Assembly (NCBI RefSeq): GCF_020873875.1 | Contig: NZ_JAHWGU010000009.1 | Location: 186,001-250,000 of the forward strand | From: Actinoplanes sp. DH11 | GTDB taxonomy: Bacteria; Actinomycetota; Actinomycetes; Mycobacteriales; Micromonosporaceae | Length of the DNA: 64,000 nucleotides | Direction: 5' to 3' | Shown here: piece by piece, positions 39,560 to 48,261 of the stretch | Numbering within the stretch: the first letter of the stretch is position 1 | Layout: each line of letters opens with the position of its first letter | Notes under the pieces: generated by a model | Databases searched by the model: none | What the model saw: only the letters and a program-made list of their open reading frames with translations | What the model was told of the DNA's origin: nothing | Made by a program: the position numbers and the translations under genes

Positions 39560-40717
39560 TCACGCCCGCAGCACGCGGGCGTTGAGCGCCATGTTCGCGA
39601 CGAACTGGTCGTTGACGACCCGGTGTTTCTCCAGTCGCAGCTGCACCGCCGGGTCGTAGCGGCCGAGTTTGACGAAGCCGTCGGCGAACCAGCCGTTGTC
39701 GGTGCCGGTGCCGTCCACATAGGCGCGGTAGGTGGTGCCGCCCGGCCAGGCGACCTTGGTGAGCAGGGCGGCGAACGCGGCCATGTCCGCGTCGGTCCAG
39801 GCGCTGCCGCGATCACGAGCCTCCACGACGTACGCGATGACGCCGTTGCCGTGCCCGACGTCCTGCCCCGGCCGTTTCGCCGAGTCCCACACGTCGCTCC
39901 AGAAGTAGGCCGTCGGCTCGGCCGGGTTGCGGCGGAGCTGGGCCCGCAGCCGGTTCGCGATGGTGTCGTGGACGGTCGAGTACCGCGACTTGCGCCCGGC
40001 GTCACCGGTGAGCCGGGACAGGTTGAGCGCGATCAGGGCCCAGTGCGCGGCCATGTGCGTGCGCTCCCGGTAGATGTTGTCGTCGGCGCCCCGGGTGAAC
40101 CACTTCTCGAAGATGTCGGTCTCGGCGAAACCCAGCAGCCGGTCGTACCGGGCCCGGTAGCCGGCGTCACCCCAGACGCCCGGGCTGTCCCGGATCGCCG
40201 TCAGCAGCGTCGTGCCGTACCGCCAGAAGTAGCTCTCGTAGAGCGGGACCTCGTCGCCGCCCTCACCGGACTTGCTCGACGCCCAGCCCTGGTAGCGGTC
40301 CCCGAACCCGCTTCTCGGCAGCGACGCCGACGGTTTGGCGACGGCCACCACGTTCTCGGTGAACGTCAGTGCCCGGTCCAGGTAGCGGCGCTGGTCGGTG
40401 GCGCGGAACATCGCCACCAGGGAGTCGATGTCGTAGGCCAGGTCGTAGTGGTCGCGGCTGTCCGCCGAACGGCTCAGCGGCAGGCCCTCCCGGTACTGGA
40501 AGTCCCAGCTCTTCTGGTACAGAGCGGTCCAGTGCGACACCGGTTTCACCTTCAGCCGGTCCTGCCGGGAGGGTGCCGCCCCGGGCATCGGGTCCAGCAC
40601 CTCCGGCACGTCGGAGTCGCGGACGGCGGTGTGCGCGGCCGCGGTGCCGGCCACGGCCAGCGCGCCCGCGCCGAGCAGCAGCAGCGAACGCCGGCTCAGG
40701 CGTTTCGGCGGGTTCAT
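39560..40717 (-). CDS. secreted Tat-type protein of the EPS locus, glycoside-hydrolase-like
   Basis: 385 residues from the ATG at 40717, which overlaps the upstream polymerase gene by 4 bp. The N-terminus LSRRSLLLLGAGALAVAG has the twin-arginine pattern and would export a folded protein. The mature part is rich in aromatic and helical segments (HYDLAYDIDSLVAMFRATDQ, RTHMAAHWALIALNLSRL, GHGNGVIAYVVEARDRG), recalling alpha/alpha-barrel glycoside hydrolases or polysaccharide lyases, but I cannot name the family. In an EPS operon it could trim, release or epimerise the polymer outside the cell. Confidence 0.7.
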   Translation of the reverse strand: MNPPKRLSRRSLLLLGAGALAVAGTAAAHTAVRDSDVPEVLDPMPGAAPSRQDRLKVKPVSHWTALYQKSWDFQYREGLPLSRSADSRDHYDLAYDIDSLVAMFRATDQRRYLDRALTFTENVVAVAKPSASLPRSGFGDRYQGWASSKSGEGGDEVPLYESYFWRYGTTLLTAIRDSPGVWGDAGYRARYDRLLGFAETDIFEKWFTRGADDNIYRERTHMAAHWALIALNLSRLTGDAGRKSRYSTVHDTIANRLRAQLRRNPAEPTAYFWSDVWDSAKRPGQDVGHGNGVIAYVVEARDRGSAWTDADMAAFAALLTKVAWPGGTTYRAYVDGTGTDNGWFADGFVKLGRYDPAVQLRLEKHRVVNDQFVANMALNARVLRA

Positions 40718-41949
40718 CGGGGCACCGGCTCTCGCCGGCCGGCGAGCGGTTCGACCTCGTGACCCGGTTGCGGGACGCGGGGCAGGGCGGCCGCCGCGGC
40801 GAGGGCCGCGAAGATCCAGGCGAGCCGGGAGTCGTAGTAGTCGCCGGAGAAGAGGCTGCTCAGCGCGACGAAGACGGCCGAGGCCACGGCCAGGCCGGTG
40901 AGCTGGGGGCGGGCGCCGCCGCCGTGGACCAGGCGGGTCCAGAGCACGATCGAGGTGGCGAGCAGGCCGAGACCGATCAGGCCCCCCTCGGCTGCCACCC
41001 CGAGGACGTAGTTGTGCGGGTACTCCACCATCTGGTTCACCCCGATCACGCCGTAGAAGCCGTCCAGCCCGGCGCCGGCGATCGGGCGCGCCAGGAAGAG
41101 GTTCCAGGCGGCCGCCCAGATCGAGGTGCGGTCGGACAGGTACTGCTCCTGGACGGTCTGCTCGACGAACCGTTCCTGGAAGAGACTGGTGAACTCGGGT
41201 GGCGCGAACGCCCACAGTCCGGCGATCACCCCGGCGAGCAGCACCACTGCCGCCACGACCGGACCGGCCCGCAGCCGGTGACGCAGCTTGAGCAGGGCGT
41301 ACGCGCCGACCGCGGCACCGGCCAGCAGACCGGCCCGGGAACCGGAGAGCACCGCGGCGAGCAGGAACAACGGCGTCACCAGCAGCGGCAGCAACCGGCC
41401 GGTGATCAGGAAGAGCGCCACCGCGCTGATCACGCCGAGGATCTGGATCCGGACGAAGACGTTCGGGCCGCCGCCGAACGCGGAGTACCGGCCCTGCTCG
41501 CCCGGCCCGCTGATCAGCAGGGCCTGGAGGGCGAAGACGATCGCGGCCGCGAACATCAGCCCGAACGTGGCCTTGATGACGGGTTCCGGGTCGCCCACCG
41601 CGTACACGTAGAAGGCCAGCACCAGGACGCCCAGCAGGACCAGGTCGAGGGTCTGCGGCCCGACCCGGGAAGCGGGCGGCGCCCACAGCGCCGAGCCGAT
41701 CTGGAAGAGGAAGAACAGGACCGCGGCCACCAGCCAACCCTCCCGCCTGCCCGGACCGGACGTGGCGGACAGGCGGTGCGGGCGGCGTGCCAGATCGACG
41801 GCGAGCAGCACCAGCGCGATGATCAGGCCGATCACCCGCAGGTCCACCCAGGCCAGTTCGAGCAGACCGGCACGGTCCAGCGTGTACCGGCCGCCGATCG
41901 TCACCAGGACCAGCACGAGTCCCGGGGCGAAGAAGGCATGCCTGGTCAT
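40714..41949 (-). CDS. O-antigen ligase/polymerase-like membrane protein (Wzy_C)
   Basis: 411 residues with about 11 membrane helices. Between helices lies the Wzy_C/WaaL-type loop with DRTSIWAAAWNLFLARPIAG and GVNQMVEYPHNYVLGVAAEG, whose His-Asn matches the conserved H-N of O-antigen ligase family proteins. It is the likely polymerase of the lipid-linked repeat units. ATGA overlaps join it to the flippase gene upstream and the secreted protein gene downstream, so the three are translated together. Confidence 0.85.
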   Translation of the reverse strand: MTRHAFFAPGLVLVLVTIGGRYTLDRAGLLELAWVDLRVIGLIIALVLLAVDLARRPHRLSATSGPGRREGWLVAAVLFFLFQIGSALWAPPASRVGPQTLDLVLLGVLVLAFYVYAVGDPEPVIKATFGLMFAAAIVFALQALLISGPGEQGRYSAFGGGPNVFVRIQILGVISAVALFLITGRLLPLLVTPLFLLAAVLSGSRAGLLAGAAVGAYALLKLRHRLRAGPVVAAVVLLAGVIAGLWAFAPPEFTSLFQERFVEQTVQEQYLSDRTSIWAAAWNLFLARPIAGAGLDGFYGVIGVNQMVEYPHNYVLGVAAEGGLIGLGLLATSIVLWTRLVHGGGARPQLTGLAVASAVFVALSSLFSGDYYDSRLAWIFAALAAAAALPRVPQPGHEVEPLAGRREPVPR

Positions 41950-43259
41950 GCCCGGTCCGTCGCCGGCGGGCGGTCCCGGACCACCCGGGAGGCGATCAGG
42001 GCGAAGAGCAGGCAGCAGCCGTAGCCGAGCAGCGAGCCGTAGGCCGCGCCGAGGATACCGATCTTCGGGATGAGCAGCAGGTACGTCGCGAAGCTGACCA
42101 CGAAACCGGTGATCTCCGCGGCCGACACCAGACCGCCGTGCCCCTTGGCGATCAGCAGGCCCAGGCTGACCCGGGACACCGCGTAGAGGCCGGCGGCGAC
42201 CACCAGCGGCAGCACGATCGACTTGGCCGGCGCGTAGTGGTGGCCGAACAGCGGCTCGATCAGCAGGTAGAGGCCACCGGCCACCAGCGGCACCACCACC
42301 AGCACATAGAGGGACACGGCCACCACGATCGGCTTCGACCGCAGATCACCCTTGAGGTCAGCGGCCCGCCAGCGCCCGAGGCGCGAGTCCGCGTACGCCC
42401 GCACCGGCCACGCCAGCAGCTCGGTCATCGTGGCGACCGAGGCGTAGAGACCCAGCGCTGCGGTCGACGCCAGCGCCGGGATGACCAGGCGGTCCACCCG
42501 CAGCATCGCCATGTTCGACAGGGCGGCCGGGAAGAGGGCCAGCCCCTCCCGCCGGACCAGGCGGTTCTGCCCCGGCGTGATCGGGGTGTCCGTCTCGGAC
42601 ACCGGCAGCCGCAGCCAGATCAGCACGTAGATCACGGTCGGCGCGGCACCGGCCAGCAGGTAGGCCAGGAACCAGGTGGCCGGGCTGGCCGCACCCACCA
42701 GGTAGAGGCCGACCAGCGCGCCGAGCAACAGCAACGCCTCGATCACCCGGCACAGCAGGAAGTCGCGGACCCGGCCCACCGCGATCGCGATCGAGCGGGT
42801 GGCCAGGCCGGCCGCCTCGATCAGCGCGTACCACGCGAGCATGCCGACGACCATCGGGCCGGGGCTGAGCCGGTGCGGCGCGACAAGCGCGTACAGCACC
42901 GCGCCGCCGAGGAACAGCAGTGCCGGCACCAGCAGCAGACGGCCGTAGGCCCGGACCGCGGGCGCCGGCGACACGTTGTGGTACCCCGCCACGAAGCTGC
43001 GCTCGGTGCCGAGCAGCAGCACCTGGGTGGCCAGGTAGACCACCTGGAGCATCAGCGCGACCTCGCCGCGGTGGGTGGGTGTCAGCGAGCGGACCATCAG
43101 GATGTTGGCGGCCATCGCGACGGCGCCGGTCAGCACCTGCGAGGCGAGCAACTGGACGTACGGCTCGCGCAGCATCCCGGCGAGCCAGACCAGCTGCCGG
43201 GCGCCCCGCGGCGGACCGGGCGACCCGGTCCGTGTCCGGTGGACCTGGACCTCACTCAC
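41946..43259 (-). CDS. Wzx-like polysaccharide flippase
   Basis: 437 residues from the GTG at 43259, which overlaps the end of the Wzc-like gene by 8 bp. Twelve or more hydrophobic helices are visible, starting VQLLASQVLTGAVAMAANIL. The early RSLTPTHRGEVALMLQ matches the polysaccharide biosynthesis (MOP/MviN-like) flippase family. It would move undecaprenyl-linked repeat units across the membrane for the Wzy-like protein. The long upstream open frame to 43757 is a shadow of the preceding gene. Confidence 0.87.
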   Translation of the reverse strand: MSEVQVHRTRTGSPGPPRGARQLVWLAGMLREPYVQLLASQVLTGAVAMAANILMVRSLTPTHRGEVALMLQVVYLATQVLLLGTERSFVAGYHNVSPAPAVRAYGRLLLVPALLFLGGAVLYALVAPHRLSPGPMVVGMLAWYALIEAAGLATRSIAIAVGRVRDFLLCRVIEALLLLGALVGLYLVGAASPATWFLAYLLAGAAPTVIYVLIWLRLPVSETDTPITPGQNRLVRREGLALFPAALSNMAMLRVDRLVIPALASTAALGLYASVATMTELLAWPVRAYADSRLGRWRAADLKGDLRSKPIVVAVSLYVLVVVPLVAGGLYLLIEPLFGHHYAPAKSIVLPLVVAAGLYAVSRVSLGLLIAKGHGGLVSAAEITGFVVSFATYLLLIPKIGILGAAYGSLLGYGCCLLFALIASRVVRDRPPATDRA

Positions 43260-44865
43260 CGGGACGTGGCTCCTCGTCCGGGTTGCGCTGGGCCGGCAGC
43301 TGCGGCTCGGTCGTGAAGACGGGCGCCCAGCCCCGAGGCGGGGCCGATTCGGCCGAATCGGCGGGTTTGGCCGGCTGGACCGGCTTGGCCGGTGCCGGCG
43401 GCTCCGCGGCCTCACCGATCGCGGGCTGCACCACCCGGGCCCGGCCGCGCGCCCGGCCGACCGGCGGCAGCGAGACGAACGTGTCGTCCATCCGGCTCGG
43501 CCGCGTCGTGGTCTCCGGCTCGGCGAGCAGGCCGATGCTGTCCAGGCCGGGCTGCACCTCGGCCACCACCTCGTGCCAGTCCTTGCCGGTGGGCAGCTTG
43601 CGCGGCAGCGCGTTGAGCACCGCGCCGGCCAGCCGGCCGCCGACCCGCTGCAGCAGATCCATCGACTTCTGCACGTCGGCGGCGCGGGTGCGGTTGGCCC
43701 GGACCACCAGCAGGGCGCTGTCGGTGACCTGGCTGAGCACCGCGGCGTCGGCCACACCGTGCAGGGCCGGCGAGTCGACGAGCACGATGTCGAAGCGTTC
43801 GGTGAGAGTGCGCACGGTGGCGCTCAGCCGCGGCGAGGCGAGGATCTCGCCGGGGTCGGGCGCGTGTTCCCCGGCCGGCAGCACGGTGACCCGGCCGCCG
43901 AGCGAGCTCTGCAGCACGTCGGGCATCCGGGCGTCGCCGGTGAGCACCTCGGCCAGCCCGCGGGAGGTCTCCAGGTCGAGGTAACGCCCCAGGCCGGGCG
44001 TGCGCAGGTTGGCGTCGACCACGGCGACCCGCGCCCCCGTCTCGGCCATCGCTATGGCCAGCCCGCAGGTCACCGCCGTGGTGCCCTCCTTCCGGCTGGA
44101 ACCGGTGAGCAGCACCGACCGGCCGCGCCCGGCGCCGCGGTGCGGGTCGGTCAGGTCCGGCAGCAGGCTGCGCAGCCGGCGGAACGCCTCGGCCAGCGCC
44201 TGGTCCGGGTTGCCGGCCCGGCCCGGCCGGTTGCCGATCGAGATGGTGCCGACCGTGCCGAGGCCGAGCCGGCGCAGGTCGTCCTCCTCGGCGACCGTCT
44301 TCGCGGTCGCCTCCCGGACCGCCACCGCTGTCGCACCGATCAGCAGGCCCAGCACGGCGGCGAAGCCGATGTTGCGCAGCAGGTTGTCCGGGTCCTCGAC
44401 GGTGACCGCGTCCTGCACGATCGAGATCGCCGGCGCCGGGCCGTCGTCGCTGCTCGTGCCGATCTCCCGGGCCAGGCTGACCAGCACCGCGGCGGCGGTG
44501 GTGACGACCTGCCGGCTGCGTTCGGCCTCCGGGCCGGTCGCCGAGATCTGGAGCAGGTCGGTGCCCTCCCGGACCTGCGCGGAAAGGCTCTTCTGCACCT
44601 CGTCGGCCGTCACCGCGGTGCCGAGCCGGTCGACCACGCCCTGCGCCACCCGGGGCCCGGTGAGCAGCGCGATGTAGGAGTTGAGGCGGCGGGCGTCGGC
44701 GTCCGGGTCGCCGTTGCCGCCGGTCACGAAGACGATCATCGAGGACCGGTACGCCGGCGGGCCGGCCAGTGTCGCACCGGCCGCGATGCCGGCGGCGGCC
44801 AGGACCGGCACCAGCAACCAGAGCCATCGACGCCGGCAGGCCCGCACATAGGCACGCAGTTCCAC
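43252..44865 (-). CDS. Wzz/Wzc-like chain-length protein with ParA-like ATPase domain
   Basis: 537 residues from the GTG at 44865, GGGGGA four bases upstream. The N-terminal Wzz half is bounded by helices near residues 14-33 and 190-215. The C-terminal ATPase domain has a Walker-A-like TGSSRKEGTTAVTCGLA, a Walker A' VAVVDANLRTPGLG and Walker B FDIVLVDSPAL. The Lys of the usual EGKT is Thr here, and the C-terminal tail has no tyrosine cluster, so autophosphorylation as in classical BY-kinases is unlikely. It probably sets polymer length or assembles the export machinery. The last 110 residues are a Pro/Ala-rich tail. Confidence 0.88.
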   Translation of the reverse strand: MELRAYVRACRRRWLWLLVPVLAAAGIAAGATLAGPPAYRSSMIVFVTGGNGDPDADARRLNSYIALLTGPRVAQGVVDRLGTAVTADEVQKSLSAQVREGTDLLQISATGPEAERSRQVVTTAAAVLVSLAREIGTSSDDGPAPAISIVQDAVTVEDPDNLLRNIGFAAVLGLLIGATAVAVREATAKTVAEEDDLRRLGLGTVGTISIGNRPGRAGNPDQALAEAFRRLRSLLPDLTDPHRGAGRGRSVLLTGSSRKEGTTAVTCGLAIAMAETGARVAVVDANLRTPGLGRYLDLETSRGLAEVLTGDARMPDVLQSSLGGRVTVLPAGEHAPDPGEILASPRLSATVRTLTERFDIVLVDSPALHGVADAAVLSQVTDSALLVVRANRTRAADVQKSMDLLQRVGGRLAGAVLNALPRKLPTGKDWHEVVAEVQPGLDSIGLLAEPETTTRPSRMDDTFVSLPPVGRARGRARVVQPAIGEAAEPPAPAKPVQPAKPADSAESAPPRGWAPVFTTEPQLPAQRNPDEEPRPGE

Positions 44866-44879
44866 GTTTCCCCCGATCG

Positions 44880-46115
44880 TCAGGACTGCTGGGTGAGCGC
44901 CGGGCGTTTTCCGCCGGCCCGGTTCAGGACCGCCTCGAAGCGGTCGAAGAGCAGGTCCCGGGAGAACTGCTCCACCGCGAGCTGGTGCGCCGCCGCCCGG
45001 GCCTGCTCCAGCCACACCTCGTCACGCACGTGCTTGACCAGCAGCTCGGCCGCGGTGGCGATGTCCTCCGGGTCGAGCACCAGCCCGGCGCCGGTCGCGG
45101 TGAGCAGGTCGGCCTGCCACCCGCCGTAGTTGATCGCGATTGGCCGGGACGCGGCGAGCGCGTCGAAGAACTTGTTGGCCGAGTTGTCCCAGAGGCCGCG
45201 GATCGGCCGGACGAAGCTCGTCGACATGGTGGCCGCGCCGAGGATCACCGGCAGCTCGGATTTCGGCACCTTCTCCCACATGTGCACCACGCCGCCGAGC
45301 AGGCCGAGCTGTGCCGCGAGGGCCTTCGTCGGCTCCCACTCCTTGCCGTGCCCGACGATCAGCACCCGGACGTCGGGGTCGAGCTCGCGCATCCGGGCGG
45401 CGGCCCGCACGACGTATTCCACGCCGTTGACCGCGCCGAGCGCGCCGGTGTAGACGATCAGCGGCCGGTCGCCGAGCCAGTCGTGCCGGGCCCGGAACGC
45501 GGCCACCGCCGCCGGGTCGACGGCGAACAGGTCCAGGTCGGCGGCGTTCGGGATGACGGTGGTGCGGGTCGCCGGGCGCCGCGCGGTGACGCCGGCGGCC
45601 ATCCCCGGTGAGAGCGCGACGACCTCGGCGGCGTTGCGGTAGGCGAAGCTCGCCAGCGCGCCGGCCAGCCGGCGGGCCACCGGGTTGCGCAGCGCGCCCA
45701 TCTCGATCGGCACCTCGGGCCAGAGGTCACGGACCTCGAAGACGAACGGCACCCGGCGCAGCCGGGCCGCGATCACGCCGGGCACGGCGACGGTCAGCGG
45801 GGTGCTGGTGGCGAAGACCAGATCGGCCTTGAGCCGGGCCGCCCGGGCGGCGGCGAGGAGCATGAACTCGGCGAAGGCGCGCAGCCGCCGGGCATAGGAC
45901 ATGTTGTTCGAGTACGGCACGCGGAACCAGTGGACCCGGACACCCTCGTCCTCGGTGACCCGCCAGCCCAGGTCCCGGGAGCCGGGGGTGATGTCGGTGG
46001 TGATCACGTCCACGGTGTGGCCGCGCGCGACGAGCCTGCGGGCCTGCTCGTAGGAGCGGATGCCGCCGGCCATCCGTGGATTGCAGTAGTACTGGTGGAT
46101 GTAGACGATGTGCAT
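44880..46115 (-). CDS. GT4-family glycosyltransferase (WbuB/WcaI-like)
   Basis: 411 residues. The N-terminus MHIVYIHQYYCNPRMAGGIR and the GHTVDVITTD segment are typical of WbuB-type transferases. The C-terminal nucleotide-sugar site has VYTGALGAVNGVEYVVRAAA, VLIVGHGKEWEPTKALA and SANKFFDALAASRPIAINYG. It adds a sugar to the lipid-linked unit on the cytoplasmic face. It lies 14 bp before the Wzc-like gene and 8 bp after the aminotransferase gene, in the same operon. Confidence 0.88.
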   Translation of the reverse strand: MHIVYIHQYYCNPRMAGGIRSYEQARRLVARGHTVDVITTDITPGSRDLGWRVTEDEGVRVHWFRVPYSNNMSYARRLRAFAEFMLLAAARAARLKADLVFATSTPLTVAVPGVIAARLRRVPFVFEVRDLWPEVPIEMGALRNPVARRLAGALASFAYRNAAEVVALSPGMAAGVTARRPATRTTVIPNAADLDLFAVDPAAVAAFRARHDWLGDRPLIVYTGALGAVNGVEYVVRAAARMRELDPDVRVLIVGHGKEWEPTKALAAQLGLLGGVVHMWEKVPKSELPVILGAATMSTSFVRPIRGLWDNSANKFFDALAASRPIAINYGGWQADLLTATGAGLVLDPEDIATAAELLVKHVRDEVWLEQARAAAHQLAVEQFSRDLLFDRFEAVLNRAGGKRPALTQQS

Positions 46116-46123
46116 CGCGACCC

Positions 46124-47245
46124 TCAGCCCTTCGACAGTGCGGCTCGGACGGCGGTGACCACGCGTTCCCGGTCCCGCGCGGTCAGGGCGGAACCGCTGG
46201 GCAGGCAGAGCCCGCGGTGGAACAGGTCGCCGGCGACGTCGCCGCCACGCCTCTCGCAGTCCTGGTAGACCGGCTGCAGGTGCATCGGTTTCCAGGCGGG
46301 GCGGGCCTCGATGTCCTGCCCGGCGAGCCCGGCGATGATCCGGTCGCGGCCCTCGTCGACGAGCACGCAGGTGAGCCAGTGGTTGGGTGTGCCGTACCCG
46401 GCGATCGGCATGAAGGTCAGGCCGGGCAGGTCGCCGAGCGCGTCGCGGTAGTGGTGGAACGTCTCACGCCGGGCCGCGATCATCTGGCCGAGCCGTTGCA
46501 GCTGGCCACGGCCGACCGCGGCCAGCAGGTTGCTGAGCCGGTAGTTGTAGCCGACCGTGCGGTGCTCGTAGTGCGGCACCGGCTCGCGGGCCTGGGTGGC
46601 CAGGTGCCGGGCCTGCCGCGCGATCCGGTCGTCGTCGGTGACAAGCATCCCGCCGCCACCGGTAGTGATGATCTTGTTGCCGTTGAACGACAGCACGCCG
46701 GCCAGCCCGAACGAGCCCGCGGGCCGGCCCCGGTAGGTCGCGCCCAGGGCCTCCGCGGCATCCTCGATCAGCGGCACGCCATAGCGGTCGCAGGCGGTCA
46801 GCAGCGGGTCGTAGTCGGCACACTGCCCGTACATGTCCACGGCGATCACCGCGCGGGGCAGCCGGCCCTGCTCGGCCCGGACCCGCAGCTCCTCGGCCAC
46901 CAGGGCGGGATCGACGTTCCAGCTGTCCGGCGTGGAGTCCACGAAGACCGGCCGGGCGCCCAGGTAGGTCACCGCGTTGGCGCTGGCGGCGAACGTGAAC
47001 GAGGGCACCAGCACGGTGTCGCCGCGCCGCACCCCGGCGGCGATCAGGGCCAGGTGCAGGGCCGCGGTGCCGCTGCTCAGCGCCACCGCGTGCCGCACGC
47101 CGACCAACTCGGCGACCTGCTCCTCGAAGGCGTCCAGGTCGGGGCCGACCGGCGCCACCCAGTTCGAGTCGAACGCCTTGAGCAGCAGCTTGCGCTCCAG
47201 GTCGCTGACGTCCGGCGGGGAGAGGTAGATGCGCGTGTCAGTCAT
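46124..47245 (-). CDS. DegT/DnrJ/EryC1 sugar aminotransferase
   Basis: 373 residues. IYLSPPDVSDLERKLLLKAF and NWVAPVGPDLDAFEEQVAEL form the usual start. ALSSGTAALHLALIAAGV binds the cofactor, LIEDAAEALGATYRG holds the cofactor-contact Asp, and SFNGNKIITTGGGGM carries the PLP Lys. It fits the PglE/EpsN/PseC group, which aminate the 4-keto-6-deoxy sugar made by PglF/CapD-like enzymes. That enzyme is encoded in the left arm. The start overlaps the deacetylase stop by 8 bp. Confidence 0.92.
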   Translation of the reverse strand: MTDTRIYLSPPDVSDLERKLLLKAFDSNWVAPVGPDLDAFEEQVAELVGVRHAVALSSGTAALHLALIAAGVRRGDTVLVPSFTFAASANAVTYLGARPVFVDSTPDSWNVDPALVAEELRVRAEQGRLPRAVIAVDMYGQCADYDPLLTACDRYGVPLIEDAAEALGATYRGRPAGSFGLAGVLSFNGNKIITTGGGGMLVTDDDRIARQARHLATQAREPVPHYEHRTVGYNYRLSNLLAAVGRGQLQRLGQMIAARRETFHHYRDALGDLPGLTFMPIAGYGTPNHWLTCVLVDEGRDRIIAGLAGQDIEARPAWKPMHLQPVYQDCERRGGDVAGDLFHRGLCLPSGSALTARDRERVVTAVRAALSKG

Positions 47246-48005
47246 GGACCCGGGTCCTGACCGCCATGATCGGCCACGCCGGGTGCAGGCCCTGCCGCCG
47301 GATCCACATCGGCGACTCGCCCGGGTGCATCGCCGGGCGCAGCGTGGTGGCGAAGCTGCGGTAGCCCGCCCGCCGCGCCATGGCCACCTCGCGCTCGCCG
47401 CAGTCGACGGCCGAGCCGTAGGGCGCGGCGAAGTCGTGGACGGCCACCCCGAGCTCGTCCTCGATCTCCCGCTTGGAGTCGGTGAGCTCCCGCTCGGCGG
47501 TGTCGTCGTCCTGATCGGTGAGGCGCTGATGGGTGATCGTGTGCGAGCCGAACGCGAAGCCGGCCGCGGCCAGCTGCCGGCAGTCCGACCAGGTCAGGTT
47601 GCCGGGCCGGCCGACCAGGCCGGAGGTCACGAAGAACATCGCCGGCACCCGCATCTCCAGCAGGATCGGTGCGGCCACGTCGCGCCAGGTCAGGTGGGCG
47701 TCGTCGAAGGACAGGCAGAACATCGGGCCGGTCAGCTCGCGCTCGCCGGCCAGCACGGCCAGGGCCTCGTCCCAGGAGAGCATCGGGCCGATCCGCTGGA
47801 GGGTGCGCAGGTGGCGGCGCAGGTCGGCGCCGTACTCCGCAGCGACGTCGTGGTAGAAGGGGAAGTAGAGGCCCGGCGTGCTCGGGAGCCGGCGGAGCAG
47901 CCCCGCGGGTGCGAGGATCCGGCCCTGTGCCCGGGGACGCGCCCGGAGCCGGCTGCGCAGCCCCAGTTCGTTCAGGCGCTTCTTGATCGCCGTGGGCGGG
48001 TGCAA
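47238..48005 (-). CDS. polysaccharide deacetylase (NodB/CE4-like)
   Basis: About 255 residues from a TTG at 48005, chosen because AAAGGGGGA lies five bases upstream; GTG and longer starts up to 48104 are possible. NodB motifs are present: MFCLSFDDAHLTW (catalytic and metal Asp), FGSHTITHQRLT (metal His pair) and DFAAPYGSAVD. It would remove N-acetyl groups from the polymer or a precursor. No signal peptide is seen, suggesting a cytoplasmic or lipid-linked substrate. It is the first gene of the right EPS arm and lies downstream of the shared 37-bp element. Confidence 0.85.
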   Translation of the reverse strand: MHPPTAIKKRLNELGLRSRLRARPRAQGRILAPAGLLRRLPSTPGLYFPFYHDVAAEYGADLRRHLRTLQRIGPMLSWDEALAVLAGERELTGPMFCLSFDDAHLTWRDVAAPILLEMRVPAMFFVTSGLVGRPGNLTWSDCRQLAAAGFAFGSHTITHQRLTDQDDDTAERELTDSKREIEDELGVAVHDFAAPYGSAVDCGEREVAMARRAGYRSFATTLRPAMHPGESPMWIRRQGLHPAWPIMAVRTRVHD

Positions 48006-48129
48006 TGGTCCCCCTTTGATCTCGACCACTCGTGGATCGCGATCAATCACCGACCTCGACCACGAAGGGCCACGGCGCCATGCGCCCCGCGGCTCTGCAC
48101 CCACGATGGCAAATGCTCACCGGCCACGG

Positions 48130-48166
48130 CAGTAGCAATTGTCATAAGGAACGCGAGGATTATTCA
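48130..48166 (-). promoter_or_regulatory. 37-bp EPS regulatory element, copy 2
   Basis: On the minus strand this reads TGAATAATCCTCGCGT, six bases, then TGACAATTGCTACTG. It matches the element at 22625-22661 in order, spacing and 29/37 bases. It faces the deacetylase gene, about 125 bp away. The divergent FemAB-like gene starts 96 bp on the other side. Confidence 0.75.
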
Positions 48167-48261
48167 TGTGAAAGGGAATTGGTCCGAACGGGTCATTGTG
48201 GAATGCGCGCGCGGGTGGGCACCATCCGGGCGGGGAGCCTATTCGATCGGGGATACCGACC

